This document shows, piece by piece, positions 33,275 through 40,814 of a stretch of DNA of 64,000 nucleotides (position 1 is its first letter; every line of letters starts with the position of its first letter). Made by a program: the position numbers and the translations under genes. Where the stretch lies: contig JBBSNY010000001.1 of NCBI GenBank assembly GCA_038260305.1, positions 186,001-250,000 on the forward strand, in the 5' to 3' direction. Origin of the DNA: CADCVQ01 sp038260305. GTDB lineage: Bacteria; Actinomycetota; Thermoleophilia; Solirubrobacterales; Solirubrobacteraceae. The notes beneath the pieces are model-generated. The model was not told the origin of the DNA, made no database searches, and was given only the letters and a program-made list of their open reading frames with translations.

Positions 33275-35034
33275 GTCAGCGGCTTCTCGAGCCAGACCTC
33301 GACGGGCGCGCGCGGGTGTTCGACGCGGCCGACGACGCGGTAGCCCGCGGCCTCGTAGAGCGCGATCGCCTCGTGCAGCACGTCGGTCGTCAGCAGGCGC
33401 ACGCTGCGGTGACCGTGCTCGCCGGCGCGGCGCTCGAGCGCTCCCAGCAGCCGCCGGGCGTGCCCGCGGCCGCGCGCGGTGGCCGTCACGAATATGCGCT
33501 TGATCTCGCCGACGCCGGGGGCGAGTGTGCGCAGCCCGCCGCAGGCGACCGGGCGGCCGTCCTCGTAGACGACGAGCCATGCCGCTCCTACCGCGGCGAA
33601 CGCCTCGTCGCTTCCGAACACGCGCTCGGTCGGCACGAAGTCCTCGCCGAGGCGCCCGCGCACGTCAGCGAGGTACTCGGCGAACAGCGCCCTGGACGCC
33701 GCGCCGTCGGGGCGCTCGGACCGCAGCCGGGTGCGCGCCTCGACGAAGAAGCGCACCATCGCGCTGACCGCGGCGACCTCCAGCCCCTTGCCGCAGACGT
33801 CGCCGACGAGCACCGCGAGCGCGCCGCCCGGCAGCCTCCAGACGCCGAAGATGTCGCCGCCGGAGACCTCGTGGCCGACCGGCTCGTAGACGAGGCCGAG
33901 CTCGAAGTCGTCGAGCTCCGGCGGGGCGTCGGGGATGAAGCCGCGCGTCAGTGCGGTCGCGATCCGCCGCTCGTGCTGGAACTCGAGCGCGTTGGCGATC
34001 GCGGCGGCGGCGGGCCGGGTCAGCGACTGGAGCAACTCGAGCGCGGGCTGGCCGAGCGCGTCGCGCTCCGGATGGCTGACCGTCAGCACGCCGAAGCGCC
34101 GCGGCCCGAGGTCGATCGGGACGTGGACGAACGAGCCCACGCCCTCGTCGGTGATCCAGGGCAGGAAGCGGCGGCGGTCTTCGTCGCGGCTCGCGTACCC
34201 CTCGCCGCTCTCGGCGACCGCCCCGAGCATGCCCTCGCCGAGCGCGTAGTGGTGTCGGGACATGCGCGCGGACGCGCCGACCTGCGCGACGGCGCGCAGG
34301 GTCTGCGTGACGTCGTCGAGGCGCAGCAGCAGCGCCGTCGGCGCGCCGGCGACGAGCGCGGCCTGCTCGACGATCAGGCCGTAGACGACGTCGAGATCCA
34401 GTGACGCGGTCATCTTCTGCGCGGCGCCGTGCAGCAACTGCTCGGTGCGCGAGCGGCGCGCCTCGCGCTCGAGCAGCTCCGAGCGCTCGAGCGCGAGGGC
34501 GGCGAGGCCCGCGAAGACCTCCGTGACGCGCAGGTGCTCCTCATCCAGCGGAGGGCGAGGTGGGCTCGAGGAGAGCGCGAGCACCCCGAGCGTGCGCCCG
34601 CCCGTCGTGCGCACCGGACAGGAGATGAACGACGAGGTCCGATACCAGTCCCAGGCGGCGTTGGCCTGTGCCTCGTCGAGTTGCAGCGCGAGTCGTGCGC
34701 GCAGCGCACCCGCTCCCCGCCAGCCCCCCATGTCGCTGATCAGGATCGACTCGCCGCGCTCGACGGCGGCCTCGGTGACGCCGCCGCGCTCCGGGTCGTA
34801 GGGGCGGTCGAGGATCGGCTGCATGACCGAGCGCAGCTCCGCGTGCTCGAACCACGAAGCGGCCGGCCTGATGTGCTGGTGCTCGTGATCGACGGTCTGA
34901 AAGGCGCAGCCGTCGATGTCGAGCAGCACCCGAACCTGCGACAGGATCTCCTCGAGCGTGTGCCGCAGCCACGCCTCCGACGACGCCGCATGCTCGATCG
35001 ACGGTTGCATCCGGTCCTCGCCGGAAGACGCCAT
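33265..35034 (-). CDS. GAF-GAF-PP2C(half)-GNAT fusion protein
   Basis: 589 residues. Residues about 15-175 are a GAF sensor (VRVLLDIDGCAFQTVDHEHQ). Residues 195-340 form a second GAF with YALGEGMLGAVAESGEGYA. Residues about 345-425 match the N half of a SpoIIE-type PP2C (GLVYEPVGHEVSGGDIFGVW, then LVGDVCGKGLEVAAVSAMV). The C half of that phosphatase, with its last metal Asp, is missing. It is replaced by a full GNAT acetyltransferase (VGEIKRIFVTATARGRGHAR, then ALYEAAGYRVVGRVEH). The gene overlaps its convergent neighbour by 10 bp. A fusion by deletion between two adjacent genes is likely; phosphatase activity would be lost, the acetyltransferase may be intact. Confidence 0.8.
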   Translation of the reverse strand: MASSGEDRMQPSIEHAASSEAWLRHTLEEILSQVRVLLDIDGCAFQTVDHEHQHIRPAASWFEHAELRSVMQPILDRPYDPERGGVTEAAVERGESILISDMGGWRGAGALRARLALQLDEAQANAAWDWYRTSSFISCPVRTTGGRTLGVLALSSSPPRPPLDEEHLRVTEVFAGLAALALERSELLEREARRSRTEQLLHGAAQKMTASLDLDVVYGLIVEQAALVAGAPTALLLRLDDVTQTLRAVAQVGASARMSRHHYALGEGMLGAVAESGEGYASRDEDRRRFLPWITDEGVGSFVHVPIDLGPRRFGVLTVSHPERDALGQPALELLQSLTRPAAAAIANALEFQHERRIATALTRGFIPDAPPELDDFELGLVYEPVGHEVSGGDIFGVWRLPGGALAVLVGDVCGKGLEVAAVSAMVRFFVEARTRLRSERPDGAASRALFAEYLADVRGRLGEDFVPTERVFGSDEAFAAVGAAWLVVYEDGRPVACGGLRTLAPGVGEIKRIFVTATARGRGHARRLLGALERRAGEHGHRSVRLLTTDVLHEAIALYEAAGYRVVGRVEHPRAPVEVWLEKPLTYS

Positions 35035-35173
35035 GACGTGACCATAACCGTGCCGACGACCTCGGCACGAACGGGTCGACGAAGGGACCATCCGTCCGAC
35101 CGCCGGGCGGCGGCGCGCCGAACGTCCGTCCTTGCAGTTTGATCGCGAGCGCCCGGGGCACGATGATGTCCGG

Positions 35174-35602
35174 ATGCTGCTCGTCTTGAACGCTGTGCTC
35201 TACCTCGTCGCGCTCACGCTGTCGCTCTGCGTCGTGACGCCGGTGCCGGCCGGAGCGTCGCGCAAGGTGCGAGTCGCGCGCATGTCGCTGGCAGTCGGCG
35301 GCGGCGGCGCGATCACGGCCGCGATCACGCTGACGTTCGTCGGCATGTGGGTCGAGTCGGCGATCGTCGGCCTCGTCGCGCTCGTCGTCGTCTGCGTCTG
35401 TCTATGGGTCGCGCTGTCGCACTCCCCGTCCGAGCACGACGATGGCGAGGACGGCTCGGACGGTGGCGGCGGACGCCCACGCCGGCCCGTGCCGCCCGCG
35501 CCACCGGAGCCCTCCAGCGGGCCGCAGCTCGACTGGTCGGATTTCGACGCTCAGCGTGCCGGTTGGGCGCGCGAGCGCGATCGTCCGCTCATCGGCGCCT
35601 AG
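35174..35602 (+). CDS. two-span membrane protein of unknown function
   Basis: 142 residues from the ATG at 35174. Two long hydrophobic helices (MLLVLNAVLYLVALTLSLCV; and ITLTFVGMWVESAIVGLVAL) are joined by a short basic loop. The soluble tail is Asp/Gly/Pro-rich (SEHDDGEDGSDGGGG, RRPVPPAPPEPSS) and ends WSDFDAQRAGWARERDRPL. Not recognised. Confidence 0.65.
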   Translation: MLLVLNAVLYLVALTLSLCVVTPVPAGASRKVRVARMSLAVGGGGAITAAITLTFVGMWVESAIVGLVALVVVCVCLWVALSHSPSEHDDGEDGSDGGGGRPRRPVPPAPPEPSSGPQLDWSDFDAQRAGWARERDRPLIGA

Positions 35603-35701
35603 CTCGACAGCTCGACGCGGGCGGGCCGTCGAGGTGGCGATTTCGCATGCGAGCCGAACACCGGGCGCAACGATCGCGCCGCGGCGACGGCTGGCGGTCG
35701 A

Positions 35702-36676
35702 TCAGCGCGTGTGGATCTTCACCGTGCGCCCCGCGCTCGAGACGAGGTTGCCGTCGAGGTTCTCGACGAACACGCGGTAGCTGCCGCTGCGTGTGATCCG
35801 CACGCGCTTGGCGTAGCGCGAGAACGAGCTGCTCGCGCGGTGCGTGATCGTGCCGGCGACGGTGATCCAGCGCTTGCCGGTCGAGCTCAGGCGCTGGATC
35901 GCGACCCGAGCACCCTCGCGGGCGGGGCGGATCGTGCCCGAAAAGCGCACGCGGCTGCCCTTGTGCAGGCGTGTCGTGCTGACCGACGTACCGACCTTGA
36001 CCGCGACGCCGACCGTGACGATCGGGCTGACGATCTCGGGCTTGGTTGGGATCAGGACGCGGTACTGCGTGTTCAGCGCGACCGACAGCAGCGGGAACTG
36101 AAATCCGCCCTGTTCGCTTGTGAGCTGGATGTTGGTCGTGTCCTGGAAGCCCTGCGTGTACGGGAACGGGTTGGATTGCAGGACGACCTGGCGGCTGGCG
36201 TTGCCGGTTCCGCTGAGGACGCCGGCAAGGACGGTCGGCTTGCCGACGCCGACCGGGTTCGGCGTCGCGGTGAGCGACAGGCCCAGCGGTTGCGGCCTCG
36301 TCTTGAACGTGCGGTCGGCGCCCTTGACCGTGCCGTGGCTGTTGGATGCGACGATGCGGTAGTGATACGTCGTGGCCGGTGCGAAGGCGACGACGTCGGC
36401 AACGACGTTGATGGCCTTGGCCCCGCCGCCGGCGGCCGCGGCCGTGGTCATCCCGCCGTACAGCGTCGACGTGCCGTACTGGAAGAGGTAGGTGGTCGCA
36501 GCGCCATTCGGGTTGACCTTGGCGAGCAGCGAAGCCGTCGACGGCGTGACCTTCGCGACGCCGCCGGTCGTCACGGTCGGCTTCGTCGAGGCGCCGAGCG
36601 CGAGCGCCGGAAGCGCCAGCGACAGCGCGAGCAGCGCCGCGATCGAGCTGCTGATCCTGCGGGATGAGGCGGACAA
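35702..36676 (-). CDS. secreted FN3-like protein with Thermoleophilia-type C-terminal domain
   Basis: 324 residues from a TTG chosen because GGAGGGATCACC stands directly before it. The signal peptide is MSASSRRISSSIAALLALSL. A fibronectin-III-like domain follows (ATTYLFQYGTSTLYGGMT, TYHYRIVASNSHGTVKGADR), then an Ig-like module with SLTATPNPVGVGKPTVL. The end (FSGTIRPAREGARVAIQRLS, then GSYRVFVENLDGNLVSSAGR) is a beta domain often seen on surface proteins. Role in adhesion or envelope structure is inferred. Confidence 0.8.
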   Translation of the reverse strand: MSASSRRISSSIAALLALSLALPALALGASTKPTVTTGGVAKVTPSTASLLAKVNPNGAATTYLFQYGTSTLYGGMTTAAAAGGGAKAINVVADVVAFAPATTYHYRIVASNSHGTVKGADRTFKTRPQPLGLSLTATPNPVGVGKPTVLAGVLSGTGNASRQVVLQSNPFPYTQGFQDTTNIQLTSEQGGFQFPLLSVALNTQYRVLIPTKPEIVSPIVTVGVAVKVGTSVSTTRLHKGSRVRFSGTIRPAREGARVAIQRLSSTGKRWITVAGTITHRASSSFSRYAKRVRITRSGSYRVFVENLDGNLVSSAGRTVKIHTR

Positions 36677-36816
36677 GGTGATCCCTCCGTGGAGTCCTGC
36701 GGGTGTCGGTGCGGCGAGGGCCGGACCGACCGTTGCTCAAGGCTCTACCCCAATCGGTCCGATTCCCCGGGCCGGCTCTCATCGAGCTCTCACGCTTGGC
36801 GGCCGCGGTCGGGCGG

Positions 36817-37269
36817 CTATGAGGCGCGCTCGGCGCGGGCCTTGAGCTCGGCCGGCCGGCCCTCGATGAGCAGCCTGCGGAGCTTCTCCTCGAGCGCGCC
36901 CTTGATGAAGCGCGACAGCAGGACGCCGGGATCGGCGTCGAGCGCGTACTCGGCACGGGTGCGTCCGTCGCCGAGGTCCCGCAGGTGCCACGAGCCGGAC
37001 AGCGACTTCAGGTCGCCGCGCTCCTGCACCCAGCTCAGCCGCTGCGGCGCTTCGTAGTCGAAGCGCAGTCGGGCGTTGAAGACCTTCACCTTCATGTCGG
37101 TCACGCTGTCGCAGCTCGTCGCGCGGTCGTCGCCGTCGCGCTCGAGCGGGACCATGCTGTCGAGCCCGCGCTGCCAGCCGGTCGCGCCCTCGACATCGGA
37201 GACGATCGCCCAGACGGCGTCGATCGGGGCGTCGATTTCGGTGCTCGCGCTGCCGCTCAGCTTGCCCAT
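36817..37269 (-). CDS. SRPBCC-family (polyketide cyclase/START-like) protein
   Basis: 150 residues from the second ATG (MGKLSGSASTEIDAPIDAVW). The start IDAPIDAVWAIVSDVEGATG is the usual START/SRPBCC first strand and helix. The middle strand RLSWVQERGDLKSLSGSWHL and the long final helix (LLSRFIKGALEEKLRRLLIE) complete the fold. It binds a hydrophobic ligand; ligand unknown. It lies 17 bp downstream of the aminotransferase. Confidence 0.85.
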   Translation of the reverse strand: MGKLSGSASTEIDAPIDAVWAIVSDVEGATGWQRGLDSMVPLERDGDDRATSCDSVTDMKVKVFNARLRFDYEAPQRLSWVQERGDLKSLSGSWHLRDLGDGRTRAEYALDADPGVLLSRFIKGALEEKLRRLLIEGRPAELKARAERAS

Positions 37270-37285
37270 TGGCAACGGACGGTAT

Positions 37286-38434
37286 CTAGGCGCGCAGCGC
37301 CGACAGCCGCGCGACGGCCTCCTCGATGACCTGCGGGCGCTTGCAGAACGCGAAGCGCACGAGCGTGCGGCCCGCCTCTGGATCGTCGTAGAAGGCGCTC
37401 GTCGGGATCGCGACGACCCCCGCGCGGGCCGGCAGCTCGCGACACCAGGTCGCGGCGTCCTCGACGCCGAGCGCGGCGACGTCAGCCTGCACGAAGTAGC
37501 CGCCCTGCGGGACCGTGACGGCGAAGCCCGCGTCGCGCAGGCCCGCGCAGAGGACGTCGCGTCCGGCCCGCAGGCGCGTGCGCAGCGGTGCCGTGTGGCG
37601 CTCGGCCTCGTCCAGCGCGCCGGCGATCGCGTGCTGAAACGGCGTGCCGCCGGCGAACGTCAGGAACTGCTTCGCCGCGCTGACGCCGCCGACGAGCGCC
37701 GGCGGGCCGCTGCACCAGCCGATCTTCCAGCCCGTGAAGGAGAATGACTTGCCGGCGCTTGAGATCGTCAGCGTGCGCTCGGCCATCCCCGCCAGCGTCG
37801 CGAGCGGGATGTGCTCGCCGTCGAAGGCGAGGTGCTCGTAGACCTCGTCGGTGACGGCGATGAGGTCGTGCTCGATGCAGACCGCGGCGACGGCCTCGAG
37901 CTCTGCACGCGTGAGCACGCGACCGGTCGGGTTGTGCGGCGAGTTCAGCAGCAGCATGCGCGCGCCGTTCGCGGCGCCGGCCAGTGCCTCGACGTCGAGC
38001 GCGAAGCCCGGCGGGCGCATCGTCACGAGCCGGCGCCGCGCGCCGGCCATCGCGATCGTGGCCGCGTAGGAGTCATAGAACGGCTCGACCACGACGACCG
38101 CGTCGCCGGGCTCGAGCAGGCCGAGCATCGCGGCGGCGATCGCCTCGGTCGCGCCGAACGTCACCTGCACGCCGCCCTCGGGGTCGATGTCGAGCCCGTA
38201 GCAGCGCCGCTGGTGCTCGGCGATCGCCGAGCAGAGCTCGGGCACGCCGCGCAGCGGGGCGTACTGGTTCGCGCGGCCGGAGCCCATCGCCGCGGTCACG
38301 GCCTCCATGATCTCGAGCGGCCCGTCGGTGTCCGGAAAGCCCTGCCCGAGGTTCAGCGCGCCGGTGCTCGCCGCCAGCGCCGACATCTCGGTGAAGATCG
38401 TCGTCCCGAACGGGCGCAGGCGACGGGCGATCAC
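37286..38434 (-). CDS. PLP-dependent aminotransferase class I/II
   Basis: 382 residues from a GTG that overlaps the cupin stop (GTGA). Core motifs are LNLGQGFPDTDGPLEIMEAV, QYAPLRGVPELCSAIAEH, FGATEAIAAAMLGLLEPGD, LLLNSPHNPTGRVLTRAEL, DEVYEHLAFDG, and the PLP Lys in SSAGKSFSFTGWKIGW. This is the kynurenine/methionine/DapC-like subgroup. It swaps an amino group between an amino acid and an oxo acid; the natural substrate cannot be told. It is translationally coupled to the cupin and next to an SRPBCC gene. Confidence 0.93.
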   Translation of the reverse strand: MIARRLRPFGTTIFTEMSALAASTGALNLGQGFPDTDGPLEIMEAVTAAMGSGRANQYAPLRGVPELCSAIAEHQRRCYGLDIDPEGGVQVTFGATEAIAAAMLGLLEPGDAVVVVEPFYDSYAATIAMAGARRRLVTMRPPGFALDVEALAGAANGARMLLLNSPHNPTGRVLTRAELEAVAAVCIEHDLIAVTDEVYEHLAFDGEHIPLATLAGMAERTLTISSAGKSFSFTGWKIGWCSGPPALVGGVSAAKQFLTFAGGTPFQHAIAGALDEAERHTAPLRTRLRAGRDVLCAGLRDAGFAVTVPQGGYFVQADVAALGVEDAATWCRELPARAGVVAIPTSAFYDDPEAGRTLVRFAFCKRPQVIEEAVARLSALRA

Positions 38435-38907
38435 GCCGCGCCATCCTCCCCGTCGTAGTACTCGACGCCGCTCGAGCGGCGCACCATCACGTCGTCCTCG
38501 CAGCGGCCCGTCCAGATCCCGATCTTGTCGCTGTCGGGATAGACCGTCGCCGTCGGCACGACGACGGTAGACCACATGAGCACGCGCGCCGGCGCGTCGG
38601 CGTCGTTGCGCACCTGATGGGCGCCCTCGGGCCCGCGCGGGAAGCAGAGCACGTCCATCGGCTCGAGCTCGTCGGTGCCGTCGGGATGGCGCACCGACGG
38701 ACGGCCCGAGATCACGAGCAGCCACTCCTCCTCGCCGCACTCGTAGTGATACGGGCACAACGCCTCACCCGGCGCCAGCTCGTACAGCGACGCGCCGGTC
38801 TGCTCGGCGCCGAGCCGGGCGCCGAAGCGGAACATCCCGGCGTGGAAGCCGGGCGGGTCGTCGTCGTCGAACTCAAACGTCGGCTTGTCGAGGTTCACAC
38901 GGCGCAT
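38431..38907 (-). CDS. cupin-domain protein
   Basis: 158 residues. The two cupin motifs are clear: G-x5-H-x-H-like CPYHYECGEEEWLLVISGRP with metal ligands His and Glu, and GPEGAHQVRNDADAPARVLM. Its N terminus, MRRVNLDKPTFEFDDDDPPG, is acidic. It most resembles the small actinobacterial mannose-6-P isomerase-like cupins. Its stop overlaps the aminotransferase start. A role with amino or oxo acids is inferred from that link only. Confidence 0.88.
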   Translation of the reverse strand: MRRVNLDKPTFEFDDDDPPGFHAGMFRFGARLGAEQTGASLYELAPGEALCPYHYECGEEEWLLVISGRPSVRHPDGTDELEPMDVLCFPRGPEGAHQVRNDADAPARVLMWSTVVVPTATVYPDSDKIGIWTGRCEDDVMVRRSSGVEYYDGEDGAA

Positions 38908-38949
38908 GGCGCGGATGATGACGGGCGCGCGCGGCGGAGGCTGGTGGCC

Positions 38950-40131
38950 CTACGGCTCGTCGAAGCGGACGCTGACGCGGGCATCGGAGTCTTCGCCGAG
39001 CTCGAACGCGAGTAGCGCGGCGCCCTCCTCCGCCAGCGCGAGGCGGTCCACGCCCGCGACCGGGGCCAGCGGCGAGATCACGAGCGTCGTGACCTTCGGG
39101 CCGCGCACGACCTTCCACGTCCCGCGCACGAAGCCGTCGACGAGGAACGTCTTGTTCGCGGTCACGCAGCGGCGGTGCGCGTCGCAGACGATCCGCGAGC
39201 GGTCGGCGTGCGACAGCACGACGTTGTCGCCGCCGGGCAGGAAACGCGGCGCGGACGGCGTGTCAGGGTCCGGCAGCGGGCCGTGCGGAACGTCGAGCAG
39301 CTCGCGCCCGCGCTCGTCGCGGAAGCTGCGCAGCCTTGGGCGCAGGCGCTCGATCGAGCAGCCGATCCCGCGCAGCCCGGACCACGTTCGCATGTCGTCG
39401 ACGCTGGCCGGTCCGAACGCGCCGAGGTAGCGCAGCAGCAGCTCGTCGGGCTCCCCCGCCGGGCCCAGCGGCCGCCCGAGCCAGCGCTCGGACGTCGTCT
39501 GGACGGCGCGTCCGTTGCGACCCCAGAGGCCGCGCGGCGGCACCTGCACGAGCGGTGCGAGCGCGGCGAGGGCGTTGCCGAGCGCGCTCGGCTCGTGGTT
39601 CGGCCAGCGCTCGGCGAGCGCGCTGCCGATGTCCCCGAGTGATCGCGGCTGGATGTCGACGAACGCGCGCCCGAGCACGACGAGCTCGTCGAGGTCGACG
39701 CCGACGAGGTGGCGGCCGAAGAGCGCGCGCATGCGCTGCTCCATGACCGGCTGCACGAGCGGGCGCAGCGACAGGCAGTCGCGTGCGGTGACGACGTGCA
39801 GCGTCCAGCGCATGAGCGCGATCCGCACGACGAGCCGGCGGTCGATGAGGCTCGCGAGGTCGTCGGGATGGAAGTCCGCCAGGCGCGACCACAGGCCGTA
39901 GTACGGGCCGCTCGGATTCTGCGCCTGCTGGCCGACGAGGTGGTCGAGCGCGTCGGCGACGCGCAGCGGTTGGCGGCGCAGGAGCAGCTGGCGCTCGAGC
40001 AGCGCGCGGTTCAGCACGCGCGAACTCAACACCGTCCCCTGAGGAACCGCGGCCGCTGTTGATCGCTCGGCTTCGACTACGCCGCTGGACATGACGTCGA
40101 ACATCGCCAGAGGGGAGGGTACCCGGATCAT
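38950..40131 (-). CDS. winged-helix AlkZ-like (HTH_42) DNA glycosylase-family protein
   Basis: Up to 393 residues; homology starts near VLSSRVLNRALLERQLLLRR, so a GTG at 40032 (360 residues) is a strong alternative start. The family motif GQQAQNPSGPYYGLWSRL contains QAQ, the Q-x-Q of AlkZ-type enzymes that remove bulky DNA adducts. It also has LMRWTLHVVTARDCLSLRPL, LLRYLGAFGPASVDDMRTWS, and a C-terminal VDRLALAEEGAALLAFEL. Glycosylase activity is inferred from the motif; many such proteins are uncharacterised. It is alone on the minus strand between a cupin and a CYTH gene. Confidence 0.78.
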   Translation of the reverse strand: MIRVPSPLAMFDVMSSGVVEAERSTAAAVPQGTVLSSRVLNRALLERQLLLRRQPLRVADALDHLVGQQAQNPSGPYYGLWSRLADFHPDDLASLIDRRLVVRIALMRWTLHVVTARDCLSLRPLVQPVMEQRMRALFGRHLVGVDLDELVVLGRAFVDIQPRSLGDIGSALAERWPNHEPSALGNALAALAPLVQVPPRGLWGRNGRAVQTTSERWLGRPLGPAGEPDELLLRYLGAFGPASVDDMRTWSGLRGIGCSIERLRPRLRSFRDERGRELLDVPHGPLPDPDTPSAPRFLPGGDNVVLSHADRSRIVCDAHRRCVTANKTFLVDGFVRGTWKVVRGPKVTTLVISPLAPVAGVDRLALAEEGAALLAFELGEDSDARVSVRFDEP

Positions 40132-40233
40132 TCGCGCCTTACAGCACAGCCGAGTGCGTGTGCGCCGGACTGCGGAGCTGGCGCGTCGCCGCTCGCAGCG
40201 GATTCGATCGGAGAAGAGCTCGTTCGGGTTCGA

Positions 40234-40716
40234 TCAAGAGTCGTCGGCGGGCAGGCCGTCGACGCTGAGGCTGCGGTTCGCGTAGCCCGTCTCGCCTGTG
40301 ACCTCGCGCCCGAACCACGCCGGCGGCGTGAACGCGCGCGCCGCCTGCTCGTCGTCGAACTCGACCTCCGCAACGATCAGCCCGTCCAATGCGCCTGCGT
40401 ACTCGTCGACGCTGACGGCGACGCCCTCGACGCGCATCTCGCGGCGGTTCTTCTGCAGTCGCCGGCCGCTCGTGAGCTCCCACAGCGCGTCGGCCTGGCG
40501 CGGGTCGAGCACGAGCTCCTCCTCGATGCGCATCTCGCCGCCGCCGTGCTTGATCGTCAGCTTCGATCCGGCGCCCGTCCGGCGCACCCGGACCTCCGTG
40601 TCACCGTCGACGGCGAGGTAGCCCTGCAGCATCGCCTCGCGGCGCGCGAACGCGAGCGCGTGAGGCAGCGACTGCAGCAGGAACTTGCGCTCGATCTCGA
40701 TGCCGGGGATCGCCAT
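40234..40716 (-). CDS. CYTH-domain protein (inorganic triphosphatase family)
   Basis: 160 residues from the ATG with an AAGGCGA ribosome site. The N terminus has the E-x-E-x-K motif as GIEIERKFLLQSLP. Then come LQGYLAVDGDTEVRVRRTG, KLTIKHGGGEMRIEEELVLD, and RRLQKNRREMRVEGVAVSVD. These residues line the triphosphate tunnel. It probably hydrolyses inorganic triphosphate or a related compound with a divalent metal. It is divergent from the MMPL exporter. Confidence 0.9.
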   Translation of the reverse strand: MAIPGIEIERKFLLQSLPHALAFARREAMLQGYLAVDGDTEVRVRRTGAGSKLTIKHGGGEMRIEEELVLDPRQADALWELTSGRRLQKNRREMRVEGVAVSVDEYAGALDGLIVAEVEFDDEQAARAFTPPAWFGREVTGETGYANRSLSVDGLPADDS

Positions 40717-40814
40717 GACTCGCCTTTCACGAACATCGGAGTCGGGATTTGCCATCATGCCCCGGACCCCACCTGGCGCACCCCCCAAGTGTGCCAGCCG
40801 CGCCCTCCCAGCGC

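Noticed and set aside
36730..36770. CTCAAG...GGTCCGATT as a sigma28-like promoter
   Set aside because: The -10 is poor and no gene lies downstream on that strand.
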